64,000 nt of DNA from Cryptomeria japonica (taxonomy: Eukaryota > Streptophyta > Pinopsida > Cupressales > Cupressaceae). Location: positions 764,937,413 through 765,001,412 of the forward strand of contig NC_081414.1 in assembly GCF_030272615.1 (NCBI RefSeq), written 5' to 3'. The position numbers and the translations under genes were made by a program. Of the stretch, positions 1 to 12,215 are shown piece after piece. Position 1 is the stretch's first letter. The number at the start of each line of letters is the position of its first letter. The notes under the pieces are model-generated. The model was not told the origin of the DNA. It worked only from the letters and a program-made list of their open reading frames with translations, and did not search any database.

Positions 1-2979
1 ACCAAAATTCTACCCAAGCAAGTTTAGTTGTAAGGAATTGATATGTATACAATACTGACTGTTTATGATCTGCATAGCATTTAATCTCATAGTAAAGATA
101 ACTAGCATTGAACCAGTGTCTGAAATATGTTATATAACTAACAACTCTGACGTATAGTCTCCTAGCAATCATTTTTCTATATAGATAGCCTAAAGAGGGG
201 ACTTAGATTAGGAATTTAAAACCAAAAGATGACTATGTAATGCTCCTGTCTAAACGTATGTCTCCCTATTAAATTTATTTTGTGCAATATATTTCCATCG
301 CTGGTCATAAACTGAAGATGTTTGGCGGCAATACAAATCTCAGACATTTTAATACTTAAAAATGAAGGATACAAGAAGGTTGTGGGATAAATTCCCAACC
401 CAGCAATTTCTTTAAAAAACAAAAACAAAAGATTAATTTATGATTAACTAAAAGACAAGGGGTAACATATTAAGGGTCATGACTATTGGAGTAAAAAGGG
501 TTTATAAGAAGATAATTCAACGGGTAGGAAGGGCATTTTAGCACATATAATATTTATGTTTCCTTCATGGAATTTGAATTAATGGCTCACTAATCTTGAG
601 GATGAAACCCCTCGTAGATCAGAAATTGAAAGATGAAAACCCTTAATTTCTTCATTCAAGTTAGTGGGTGAAAACCCAACTTTAGCTAGAATATTTCAAG
701 AAATAGCTGCCAACTATAAGAAGGATTACGGCAGATATTCAAAATAAAATTTTTACTTTTAAAATAATATTATAAATTCTAAATCTGAAATATAAATCAG
801 AATTATAAAATAATGTTTGTGATTAATTATGCAAGCTCTATCGTGAGTGGGGGATATTTATTTAAGAAAAAATAAGGAAATTCTAAAACCGGACATTACA
901 TCTTCATATCCAAGTCTGACCTCTTGCTCCTAAGGTTATTTTTCTTTTTTTTTTAAACAGCACGGTTAAGGGATTGATTTTAAAACTGTGAGTGCAAGGG
1001 ATGGCCAGATGGTTTAGTTAACTTGAGGGGTACACCTATTTTGTTTCAACTAAGTTTTTATGTTATATGGCCCTTCGTAATTCCTTTGTTAATTAATACC
1101 TTTATCAACAAAGCAATCTACTCTTTTCCTTCTCAGGGGCAGAGTTCATATATTTATCGGAGTTATAAATCTTTTTCCATGATGGCAAAATTAGATATGT
1201 AGTCCTATGGTCGGTAAGATTTCCTGGTTATTGGATTCAGCATTTTCTGGAAACTTGCAGCTACCGTAAATCTGTTCTCCATGCAATTATGAATGAATGC
1301 AAAGCTAAAACAAAAATTCATGTTTTAATGAGCTTATTAACAAAAGCATTTGTGGGTTTTTGCAGGTTTTGGTTTCAAGTCTTGTTGGATAAAATCAATC
1401 GATTGCAAGATGTTCTCAGACCTACATTGTGAAATATTCTTGACAACTCCCTGCCACAAGAAAATTAGAACAAAATGAAACCCTTAGGCACCAGAGGTAG
1501 GGAAATTGTGGCTAATTACTGTATGAGCAAACTTTAAACAACTATTGTTAAGAACAAAACCCAATGAGCAATGCCTAACTTGACAGAGAGATGTTCTACG
1601 GTCTACCAATAAAAATGTTTCCAAATCTGTCATGTATAGTACTTAAACTCCTTGCAAACCTTCCCAAACTTTGGTCGACCTCCTTCCAATGTGTTTCTCT
1701 GCCTTCTCTCCCTCAGTCTTTGCCCAAAATGCATTTTAAGAGGTTGTGGGTCTTCTTTTTGCCTTGTGCCCCAGATTTGACCTCGACCTGCCATTTTCTT
1801 TTCCAAAGAATGGGTCGCCATGCCCTCTTAATGGCCTGGACATCCTCCTCCATTTCCTTGCACTCATTCTTCTTTATTTCAGGCTATTTCCTAGCCATTT
1901 CCAGGAGGGGCAATCTCCATTAATGCTCTCTTCGTCATTTATGCTAGGTTTTTGGCAAAAAATGCCGCTCGTCATCTTTTCTCTTTTTTGGGTTTTATAT
2001 TTTTTGTTCCTATGTTATTTCATTCATCCATTTTTATTTTATTCCTAATGTTATATCTAAATATCACTGCTTGAGGATATGTAGGAGTTTATGTTTGTCA
2101 ACAATTCATCTTATTATGTACATTAGTTTTATCTTTTGCACCTTAATAGTCAGTCAAGACAAAGGTGTTTGTTGTCAAAACATAGTTGTCAACACGCAAT
2201 TGGTAGAGCTTGTGAATCCACCAGCCTGCTATTGATAACTTTATAGAATGTCTTGGGGGAAGTAAGGGTTTAGTCGACCATCATTGGGGAGTAAGGTGAC
2301 TAGCTAAGTGTCAAGGACACAATGTGCATCTCATAGGAATTTATAGTTAGGTGGTCCATCTAATACAATTTAGTCTCATGGTTACAGAGGTAGGGTAAAA
2401 TGGCTTCAGGACTATTCTTGGGATAAGTTGTTAGGTCCATTTTGTTGCACCCCTAGCATCTACAAAATCATTCCAAGTCTCATGCACAGATTTCACCGCA
2501 AAGCATTAGTACTTGGTTAGTCTGAAATGTATTCGAAATGTATATAATATTCATGTTGTCTACTAAAACGAAACTGTATAATCATAACTTTCAATTACTC
2601 GACAGTTGTAACAGTTTAACAATTAAAGTACCAAGTCTATAGCATTAATCATTAAGTCCTTACAAACCTTTAAAGATATCAAGTACGATTATAGCTTCAA
2701 TGTTAGGTCCTGCCTTAGTCCAAATTACATCGGGACATCAGGAAGTTATATAGAAGAAAAATATAGAGTTTGCCGGATGTGATAGGCCCATGGTTTAATG
2801 GGATACCTTGTCATCAACATTGGGGAGAGACTTCTTGGATTGATTAGATGTTATCCACCACCTTGGATGATGCACAAGATGCAAATGGGCTAATATGGCT
2901 CTTCACTTCATTATTACATTGGAAATTTTCTCTTGAAGAGGGTAGTAAGGAGAAAGTCACAAAATCTTTTTTCTTGGAG
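1..2979. other. No recognisable gene; AT-rich intergenic DNA
   Basis: I see no domain, repeat family end or RNA gene here that I can name. A pyrimidine-rich tract at about 1,590-2,050 is open in two overlapping plus-strand frames (110 and 100 codons) and also on the minus strand. This looks like a base-composition effect or an old element remnant rather than a gene. If the pectinesterase at 5.9 kb is a real gene, its earlier exons could lie here, but I could not find them. Confidence 0.5.
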
Positions 2980-3715
2980 TTAAAGCTTGTAATGTGGATA
3001 TGTTTGATAAATGAGGCTGGAAATTTTTGAACTCACATTTTTCCAAGATGGCATAAATCCTAGCATGTCTTCTTTCAGCAATATATTTTACAGTTTACCT
3101 GCCATATATCTAGAGAAATGCTTTCAAACTGTGTTTTGCTGTTGTTTTTAACATATTTTGTATAATATATGCATCCTCTATGGTAGCCTGGTGGATGAAC
3201 CATAGTTTGTCCTCTTGATTCATTGTCCAATTAATTGGAGTTAAAGCATACAATGAGTATGGGTTTAAGAAATGAGCTTGCTAACTTTTGAACTCATATT
3301 TTACTTATCTAGAAGAGCAGGATGCAATAAATCCTGGCACAATTTCTTTCAGCGACATGTTTTGCAGTTTATTATAACATATTATGCATAATCTATGCAT
3401 TTTCTTTGGTAGCTTGTGGATGAACCTTAATTTGTTCCAGTAGTATAATATCTAATGGCTAATCAAATGGCCTTAAAGCTTGCAATAAGTAGAGGTCTCA
3501 GAAAAACTCACATTTTCCTTTTATCAATGAGAGCGGGATGGTATAAATCCTGGCACAGTTTTATTTGGAGAAAAAGGCTTTTAAAATATAATATATATGT
3601 ATTCTGTTGGTTTTCACATATTGCATATAATTTAAGCAATCTCTAGTAGCCTGGCAGACGAGCCTCATAATTTATATTATAAATGTTGTAATTTCAATTC
3701 TGCAATCAATGGAGT
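2980..3715. repeat. Three degenerate tandem units of about 245 bp
   Basis: The same order of short blocks recurs three times: a block ending in AAAGCTTGTAAT or AAAGCATACAAT, then GAACTCA.ATTTT, then ATAAATCCTGGCACA, then TTTCAGC.A.AT, then GGTAGCCTGG.GGATGAACC. Units begin near 2,980, 3,238 and 3,470. The copies are strongly diverged, so the duplication is old. No coding capacity is shared between them. Confidence 0.6.
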
Positions 3716-4271
3716 GCGACCCTAATCAGGAGAATAAATGTATGCTAGTTGATGTGGTTGACTGACAGAGATGGTCGGTATTGACTTAATCTTGGTTTAT
3801 TCTTGTGTTCCAAGACTCTTGATAGATTAAGTTATCAGAGGCTACTCAAGAAAGGCTGGTGGGGGATACCATAGTTTCTGTCTAAATACTAAGATTAATC
3901 TTCAGGCTAGCATCTTGCTTTGCATAATTGTTCTTTACTTTTCTCACTAGAGTAATGTTTTGTTGTCTAAAAGCAGATTAAGTCAGCTTGCTTGTTTCTC
4001 TTTCATGAATATTTTGTTAGTAATTGGAGCTTTCAAAGTGTAGTAGTATTCATTAGGTATTTTTATTTCATGGCATCTTTCTCTAGGTAAAGCATTTTAA
4101 TACTAAATCAAGTAATTGTAATGAAGGGACCTACAAAGCAACAAACACCTCCAAGCATGTGTTAGTATGAGGATGGAGGAGAAATGCCAATTTCTTGAAA
4201 GTTCACTGCTTTGGGTTTTCATCCTTTTGCCACTTTTCCAATTGGAAAAGTTCTTGGTTCATGTAATACCT

Positions 4272-5253
4272 CAGTTACTGGGTTCGCCGGTTTTGGCCTC
4301 CAAATGCAAACCGGGTCCGTGCAGGTCTGGGTCTGCGTTGGGTTTGCCCTGAGTCCAGTCAGGGTTCACCCTTCGGACTGTGAGTTCTCTCTGGGTTTGC
4401 CGAAGTGAACCCAGAGAGAACCCACAGTCCAAAGGGTGAACCCTGGCCGGACCCAGGTGAACCCAGGCACGGACCCGGGCAAACCAGATATCAGGAGTGT
4501 CAAGATTTTTAATAAGGCAATGGCAATGGAACGTGCTTGTCAGATCACATAATAATCTCCAAAGATCAGAAAAGCCATTACTGAATACACAAGAGCTCTA
4601 GAAACTGCCTAGTGTCTGAACCATGCATATAAAACAAGGGACAACTCTTCTCTTCCTGATTTTGTAATCTATAATTTGCTGCAAATATTACCAGTACAAG
4701 AGTGCTTTAAGCTGCAGGATCACTACTATCCTCTTAAGCAGGAATCTAGGAATTGGATTACTGAATTAGTAATGCAGTTGGTAAAACTATCCTAAACCAT
4801 TGTCAACTTCTCATTCTAAGACTAATTAATAAGGGAAATTGTACACATAATGGTTGAAGATATACTCATCTGATCTGAAAATCATTTTAGGGATGTTATA
4901 TTTCTGGGAAGTTATAGTCTCTACAGTATACCAATCACTTAAACACTACCTGCAAGCGACAGACAATGGTCAAATTTATATAATTGTAGAATTGGACCAA
5001 AAATAAAACATTGATTGAGTATATGAGTATATTCTGAATTATCAATTGAAATGGCATTTGGCATTGATCAATGATGAAGTAGCATACTATTAAATGTATT
5101 TAGATTTGTAATTTTGTATATTTCTTTAAATCTTTGCATATATATACGGACGAACCCAACCCATGAACCCAAAAGGCAATTTTTTTTTTTCCCGAATCCA
5201 CGAACCGGGTTCGCGTCGGCGAACCTTCTCCCAAACCTGAACCAGTAACTTAG
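4272..5253. mobile_element. Non-autonomous DNA transposon with foldback left arm
   Basis: The ends are inverted: AGTTACTGGGTTC begins at 4,273 and GAACCAGTAACTT ends at 5,251. The outside flanks are nearly identical direct copies, TGTAATACCT (4,262-4,271) and TGTAATAACT (5,254-5,263). This is a 9-10 bp target-site duplication with one mismatch, most like Mutator-type or hAT-type elements. The left arm (4,281-4,490) is unusually GC-rich and folds back on itself around about 4,400. GGGTTC/GAACCC motifs recur, and again near the right end (5,155-5,240). It has no transposase ORF, so it would need another element's enzyme. The superfamily is uncertain. Confidence 0.6.
4281..4490. repeat. GC-rich inverted repeat (hairpin)
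   Basis: The left half reads outward from the centre as the reverse complement of the right half. For example, GTTCTCTCTGGGTTTGCC (about 4,383-4,400) faces GTGAACCCAGAGAGAAC (about 4,406-4,422), and AGGGTTCACCCTT faces AAGGGTGAACCCT. The arms are about 100 bp long with a spacer of only a few bases. The base composition differs sharply from the AT-rich surroundings. Confidence 0.75.
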
Positions 5254-5864
5254 TGTAATAACTTATAATTTTATAAACCTACCTTGATTCTCAGTCATTA
5301 ACACAGTGAGATATTTCTACCCAACATCTTATTTGCAAAAAAATGGAGCTTCCATAGCATAGAATTAGTTAGATTTTGTAAATTTATTTTTCACTATGTG
5401 GAGTATTTCAATGTTTAATTATCACTGTGATGACTACTTTCCATGACTTGTCATTTCTCTGTGACTTTTTAGCTCATGTACCCTGGTGAATAATCGTAAC
5501 AGAGGGGTACCTACAAAGTACACTCACACCTTTAAACATTTGTTAGTATGGGAGAGGAATGATTTCTAAAAAATCCATTGTTTTGGGCTTTTTACCCTCC
5601 AGGTTCTTTCCTATTTGTCAAAGCTTTTTTTTCAAATATTTCATCCTTAAGAAATTACCTTAATCTAATGTAAAAAAGGATGGATTATAATTGCACATCA
5701 TTTTGTTTCAAATATAGCTGACCTGGTTTACAAAATCTGTCTTTTACGTAAATGCAAATTTGTGGTTACTATATTACAGCAATGCAAAAGCTTCACTGCT
5801 CTGTGTTTGTTGTGTTGCATAATGAAAAGAAGACTGAAATGTGTGAACATATTGTAACATGTAG

Positions 5865-6289
5865 GTGTATCATCACTGGCAGTGGAGGAAACTGTTGCAT
5901 GCATCTTGGACGGCCATGGGCACCATTTGGCAGAGTGGTATTTGCATATACATGGATGGATGCATGCATCAAACCAGAGGGCTGGAATAACTGGAATAAA
6001 CCTGAAAATGAAAGAAGTGCTTGCTTCTATGAATACAGGTTTGCTGAAGTGAATTTCTATAGGGTTTCTTATTGATAATATGGCAAGCTATTTACTTGCT
6101 TACTGTTCTTATTGATGTTGTGGTAGGTGCTCAGGCCCAGGAAGCGACCCATCAAAAAGAGTTCATTGGGCAAGGCAGCTGATGGATGATGAGGCAGCAC
6201 AATTTGTTGCTCACTATTTTGTTGATCCAGATCAACAAAGGCCTTGGTTGAAGAACAAACTTTCTATCAAATTGCCATTCTCAGCTTAG
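5865..6289 (+). CDS. Pectin methylesterase, last two exons (partial)
   Basis: Two exons encode the C-terminal end of a pectinesterase (Pectinesterase superfamily, CE8), which de-esterifies cell-wall pectin. Exon A is 5,865-6,038, with a TAG acceptor before it and a GT donor at 6,039. Exon B is 6,127-6,289, with an AG acceptor at 6,125-6,126 and a TAG stop at 6,287. They join in frame through a split Arg codon. Visible family motifs are LGRPWAPFGRVVFAYTWMD, with the conserved Arg and Trp of the active-site loop, then GWNNWNKPENERSACFYEYR, SKRVHWARQL and a final PFSA. The GWNNW..ENERSACFYEY pattern is typical of the plant PME31-like clade. The upstream exons with the catalytic Asp residues were not found, so this is either a gene with a long intron reaching beyond the window or a fragment. 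There is no stop or frameshift inside it. Confidence 0.85.
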
Positions 6290-6898
6290 CTGTATGACCA
6301 ATATAAGGACAATTGCTTAAGCTTGTTTTTCTTCAAAAATATTTAATCACAATAGAACTATTTGTTCCCCATGATAAGTCAAGAGGGATATCAACAAAGT
6401 TTGGGTTAAGGTTAACCCTTCTGCAATGTTCTCAGTCAACCATCTTTGGCTGTGATTATAGGGGGAAACTTAAAATCACATCGGTCGTGATGATTGCACT
6501 TTTAAAATTATTTCAATTTGTCGATGATCATGATACTATTGAAACATGCACTCTGAAATATAAAATAGATGGTGAAAAAGAAAACAGAATCTAAATGGCA
6601 GAATTTTCAGATGCAATGATTTTACTTGCAGTTAAAACATGAATGTAAACGCATATTTAAAGCCCTTGCTGACAATAGCTTGAGACATTGGGAGTTCCTG
6701 GATGCTTTTAGCTTCGTTTTTTTTATTTTAATTTTTGATAATACAACTCTGTCATGCAGACACAGTTCCACCTTTGTGATATGAAAACCAGTTCTACCAT
6801 AATATATCATGTGATAGTGGTTGATTGCAAAAAAATCTAATCTATTCTTTTTTGGCAAGTATTTGGTTCTTTTGTCTCCATTCCTTTGTTACATTCAA
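6290..6898. other. Downstream of pectinesterase; no gene seen
   Basis: This AT-rich sequence includes whatever 3' UTR the pectinesterase has. The open frames (for example 6,313-6,594 on the plus strand and 6,622-6,858 on the minus strand) show no family resemblance. Confidence 0.5.
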
Positions 6899-7046
6899 AT
6901 AATAAATGTCACAAGGAATGCAATAATAAAAATATAAACTAAGACAGGTAATATAAATTGCATTCCTTCTTTTTGATTAAAATAAGCAGCAAAACAAGGG
7001 TGCTGACCCTAAACAAGCTCAGGGCAAACAGGCCATTAACAGCAAG

Positions 7047-7454
7047 TTAGAAGACCACTATTAAAGGCCTGCCAAACCAGCAACAACACAATAGCACAAA
7101 GCTAAGATCTCGACTCAAGAGTGGGAAGAAACACCCAAAATTTGACAAGGAAGAGTTGGTTGGGGGGGGGGGCGGGGGGCAAGACTTACTTTTCCGCCTG
7201 CAACAAACAACAGTCCAGGCAATACTACTACTAGGAACAACATTGCAGGTAGGGTCAAGCAGGGAAAACCCCTTAGAGTATTTGTCTACATTTGGAGCAG
7301 ACTGTTGCTGCAGAATAGCATCAGGAATAGACTCACCAGGAGCAGACTGTTGCTGCAAAACAGGAGCAACAGGAGTAAAAGCCTTAACGCCAAAGGAGGT
7401 CACACCAGTGGCATCCAGGGGGCCAGTAGAGGCCTCAACAACAGTAAGAGGCAC
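7047..7454 (-). CDS. Unrecognised ORF inside the Mutator-like element
   Basis: This is an open frame of 135 codons, low complexity in places: two copies of a LQQQSAPG/N-type segment, a PPPPPP run at the G tract, and a Leu/Phe/Cys-rich end. Upstream on the same strand the tandem repeat (7,400-7,830) reads as acidic modules with SDDSSHADEDS. I recognise no family. It could be a captured exon piece or a chance frame in a GC-rich insert. Confidence 0.25.
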   Translation of the reverse strand: MPLTVVEASTGPLDATGVTSFGVKAFTPVAPVLQQQSAPGESIPDAILQQQSAPNVDKYSKGFSLLDPTCNVVPSSSIAWTVVCCRRKSKSCPPPPPPTNSSLSNFGCFFPLLSRDLSFVLLCCCWFGRPLIVVF

Positions 7455-7830
7455 ACCTCATCCCGGGGTGAGTTTTCATCGGCATGTGAGGAGTCATCGG
7501 AATCATCAAAACCAAGAAGCTTTGACAGTTAAATGATGAACACTAGTGTCTTTCAAGGCCAAAGGAGGTCACACCAGTAGCATCCAGGGGCCAGTAGAGG
7601 CCTCAACAACAGTAAGAGGCACAACCTCATCCCAGGGTGAGTCTTCATCGGCATGTGAGGAGTCATCAGAATTGTCAAAGTCAGAAGCCTTGATAGTTAA
7701 ATGATGAACACTAGTGTCTTTCCACCAAGTAACAGCACCTCATCCCGGGAGGAGTCTTCATCCGCATGCGAGGAGTCATCAGAATCAGAAGCCTTGACAG
7801 TCAAATGATCAACATTAGTGTCTTTCCACC
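7395..7830. repeat. Tandem repeat of about 165 bp, nearly three copies
   Basis: Copies share GGTCACACCAGT, GGCCTCAACAACAGTAAGAG, CATCGGCATGTGAGGAGTCA and ATGATGAACACTAGTGTC in the same order. The third copy is shorter and more diverged. Read on the minus strand, the units give repeated acidic segments (SSHADEDS), suggesting a duplicated coding module. Confidence 0.75.
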
Positions 7831-7859
7831 AAATTGCATTCCTTGTTACATTTATTATC

Positions 7860-8814
7860 TACATTTAACATATTCAATTTATTATTTGCTTTGGTCCTCC
7901 TTCCCCTCGTTTTCTGCTCCTCCATCCGCTATCTAACTCTCAATTCATTCCTCATACTGCTGATGGATCACAGTAAATGCTTATCCAAAAAAGGCTTACA
8001 CGGTATAATTCAATATCACTATCAAAGTCGAGGTTGTTCTAGAATCAAGTTGCAAGCGTGAATTGTGTTTAACATGTTTACTTTCCAACCTCTAAATGTC
8101 ATCGTTCATGTACTACCTTGAAGCAATTCCAATACTTAAAAAAAATACATGCGTAATTCTAAATTAGTTAGTGTAAATTCTAATAAAAACAACATGCGTA
8201 CCAGATTGCATATGTATATTGGTGATAAGATCAGAAATCTCCTTGTAGAAGGGGATTTAAAACTGATTATGAGGGCCATCTTTGGTAACCTAATAATTAA
8301 CTTTGGTAAAGATGCAATCTTGGTCACTTCAAAAACTTGTTGAGAAAATTCTTCATCTAAAGGGAAATTTTATAGTGTGAAGTTCAACCAGAAAGTCTAA
8401 CTTAAGGGTCCAAGAGAAATGCTCCATATTCAAAGATGTTCTCTCTTCAGTTGTTGGAAATATTACATCATTCCCATAAGTTTGTTAATGTGACGTATAA
8501 TAATTATTAGTTAATTAGTTGCGGAGTGTTTGTTTGTAGTATGAGTTGTTACTTGTATATTAAATGAGTTGTTATAGGAGGTATAACAATCCTCTTATAA
8601 TATAAAAATCCTATAAATAATTTTTTATGTAATATTGAACAGAATGCATAGTTCCATAGAGTTTCTTGGCGAGGGGACAAGGAGACAGGTTTCAAGGAGG
8701 GGACCAAAGGCCTAGATTTGGAGACGACGGTGGGACGATGGTAGAGTGGCAAGGGGGGCGGTGTTGATATACATATAGTACTTGAAAAAATAGTTTCACC
8801 ATTGTATTTGACTC
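7860..8814. other. No recognisable gene
   Basis: This is AT-rich sequence. A plus-strand frame at 8,149-8,343 contains a short segment (LLVEGDLKLIM) loosely like the second Asp motif of LINE RNase H, but too short to call. A G-rich tract (about 8,670-8,760) also opens minus-strand frames with no family resemblance. Confidence 0.4.
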
Positions 8815-9265
8815 CAAATTCCGATGCATGTTTGTTGATATATCGACAAACTTTTTTAGAATTACTGACGAAACACCCATATGATTTTCGTCGCTAATAT
8901 TTCATCGCTTTTTCAACGAACATAAATATGTCGAACCTCTGACGGATTATCATTGGACAGTGGCATGGTCATTGCAGCTGGTTTTCGTTGATAAATCGAC
9001 GAAAAATTCGTCCAAATTGCGATAAAAATAATCACAAAACATTGTGCCATGTCTCTTTAAAAGCGTCGATATTCCAACGATATTGACCAAACATTTCGTT
9101 GACTTCACGACGAAAAAACACCAAACGTTCGTCGATATTTCGACGATGTCAACCAAACATTTCGTTGACATTATGACGAAATAATTGTTGTTTGTACAAC
9201 AACTACATTGGACATTTTTGTTTTTCGTCGGATGGGGTTTGTCGAAATTGTGACGAAACATGTAG
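8815..9265. repeat. Cluster of short inverted CGTCGA/TCGACG motifs
   Basis: Many copies of TTTCGTCG, CGACGAAA, TTCGTTGA and TCAACGAA alternate in both orientations. Examples are at 8,831-8,849, 8,983-9,005, 9,063-9,120, 9,125-9,178 and 9,225-9,260. Several pairs form local palindromes such as CGTCGATATTTCGACGA. Arrays of this kind are typical of the subterminal regions where plant CACTA-type transposases bind. I could not find a clear CACTA terminus, so the link to the transposase genes at 12-16 kb is inference. Confidence 0.6.
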
Positions 9266-9457
9266 TTTTCAACAATTTTTTTTTATTCGTTCAGACCCCC
9301 TAGGTGCCTCCAAACCACCAAGATTGGCTCCAAAAGGGAGGGGTTCACCAAGCCATTGTCTCATAAGGGATGAGTGATGGCCATCTTGAGATTACCAACT
9401 TGAGGATGGATCTTGTGGGAGGGTTGGATGGTTTCATTACTTTCTCTAAAGGCATAA

Positions 9458-9581
9458 GGAATGTTTATTACAACAACATTGTCAAACTAAACCATCATGC
9501 AATTGTAGTTCTTGAATATGGAATGTTTATTACAGCAACATTGTCAAACTAAACCATCATGCAATTGTAGTTCTTGAATAG
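9458..9581. repeat. 62-bp tandem duplication
   Basis: The unit starting GGAATGTTTATTACA at 9,458 is repeated from 9,520 with very few differences (for example ACAACAACA versus ACAGCAACA). It is a recent head-to-tail duplication outside any gene I recognise. Confidence 0.85.
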
Positions 9582-9871
9582 ATTTGTTTGCTTGCTAATT
9601 CTGTCATGTACTCAAATTCTATAGTACAAGTACCAGATATATACAAAAACATGTTATATATTTGACTAACAAATTAAAAATCGTGTTGTTCTTTATAACT
9701 ATTAATTGTAAGCCACATGTGCACCTAATTTTTTGAGGAGAAAAATGCTATAATTTTCTTTGGTTGAGTAAACTATGAATGGAAGGAAAATATATGTAAT
9801 ATGGGACACAAAAATTAAAGATTTCATGTGACAAAAATGATATTAGAACAATTTAAAAGGGAAATTTATAC

Positions 9872-10696
9872 CGTATCATGTGTGTGCAAAAGTGTTTGCC
9901 ACTGTTGGTGTAGGTCCCGAAGGATGGAAACCCCAAGTTCCTCTGTTTCTAGTATGGTTCTCTTACTCTCTTTGATCTGATTAGTAGACTAGTTAAGCGT
10001 CTCAGTTGACATCAATAATTTCCCCCTTTGATGTGCTGATGCCTGAATCATAATAGATCAACATAGTGATATAATAATTAAAAAATTGAAATGGACAATT
10101 TCTCCATATGTACAAATACTTTCTACATGTATTCCTTCAAATTGAAAAATCATATACAAGCACAAAGAAGTAATGTGACAACCTTAATAGTTAATAGTTA
10201 ATACCCAACAAAAGCATTAAATATCATCCACCTAGTGGATTCTTATAAAATTCACATTTAAAAGAAAAATTGTAGACTTGGCAATTGATAGATGGGTGAT
10301 ATTGATTATCGAAGAAGATGGTACTTATACAACAAAAATTTACATATTTTTGAAGGTATTTTTGCAGTCACCAAAAAATATACCTTTTCTAAGAAAGAAT
10401 CCTATTTTTGAAGACAATGAAAATAGAAAAGTTCAAACAGAGAGAATTCACAACTATCTTATGGTCAAAAAAGAAAGATCTGAAATTTTTTATTTGGTTA
10501 GAAACAATACCGTTAATGCATCACTCATTCCAGATTCAAGCAACTCATCTCTTGCACTTTGCGAATCAGCTAAGGAAGCCTTCTTCACATCTCTTTTCAA
10601 GTTGTTCAGGTCAGATTTGTATTCCCTCAGTTTGGCAAGTAGGTTGGCCTTTACACTAGGCTGCAAAATTTTTGGCTCAAGATCCATTTTACGAAT
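9872..10696 (-). pseudogene. VTI1-like v-SNARE, two internal exons
   Basis: Two minus-strand exons match plant VTI1 (vesicle transport v-SNARE of the VTI11/VTI12 type, acting in Golgi-to-vacuole traffic). The first, 10,696-10,511 (62 codons, AG acceptor, GT donor), contains IRKMDLE, LLAKLREYKSDLNNLKRDVK and ARDELLESGMSDALT. The second, 10,042-9,872 (57 codons), contains QRGKLLMSTE, ILETEELGVSILRDLH and LLHTHDT. Both are phase 0 and would splice cleanly over a 468-bp intron. In the second exon an in-frame TAG replaces the Gln expected in the LNQS stretch, so a normal protein is not made. The N-terminal exon and the SNARE/transmembrane end were not found. It is either a decayed gene with long introns or a fragment moved by a transposon. 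Confidence 0.85.
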
Positions 10697-12084
<1,388 letters not shown>

Positions 12085-12215
12085 CATATAACATTAATCA
12101 TTCATTCATCCATTAATAACATATAACATTCATTCATTCATCCGTTAATAACATATAACACTCATTCATTCATCCATTAATAACATATAACATTCCTTCA
12201 TTAACATATAACATT
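12085..12215. repeat. Tandem repeat of about 39 bp
   Basis: Three to four head-to-tail copies of a unit containing CATTCATTCATCCATTAATAACATATAACA, with small variations. It lies just past the 3' end of the Transposase_24-type gene on the minus strand, in its presumed 3' flank. Confidence 0.8.

Larger units (their letters stand above)
4020..5640. repeat. Diverged direct duplication flanking the 4.27-5.25 kb element
   Basis: The stretch at about 4,126-4,250 (GGGACCTACAAAG, then CACCT..AA.CAT.TGTTAGTATG, then TTTGGG.TTT) matches about 5,502-5,625 in the same order and orientation. The similarity extends weakly upstream of both copies. It is an ancient segmental duplication. The transposon-like element lies at the end of the first copy. 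Confidence 0.55.
6899..7859. mobile_element. Mutator-like non-autonomous element carrying a coding-like insert
   Basis: The left end ATAATAAATGTCACAAGGAA (6,899-) is the inverted copy, with one mismatch, of the right end ending at 7,858. The terminal inverted repeats are about 26 bp. Immediately outside are TACATTCAA (6,890-6,898) and TACATTTAA (7,860-7,868), a 9-bp direct duplication with one mismatch, as made by Mutator-like transposases. There is no transposase inside. The interior is GC-richer, with a G tract at about 7,163-7,180 and the tandem repeat described separately. On the minus strand it has a 135-codon open frame rich in Pro, Ser and Gln. This fits a Pack-MULE-type carrier of captured DNA. 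Confidence 0.65.

Noticed and set aside
1591-2048. Overlapping plus-strand ORFs of 110 and 100 codons
   Set aside because: The region is open in three frames over both strands because it is pyrimidine-rich; no domain, splice context or repeat family supports a protein.
8149-8343. Possible LINE RNase H fragment
   Set aside because: Only one short motif-like segment (LLVEGDLKLIM) fits; the other catalytic motifs and any neighbouring LINE sequence are missing.
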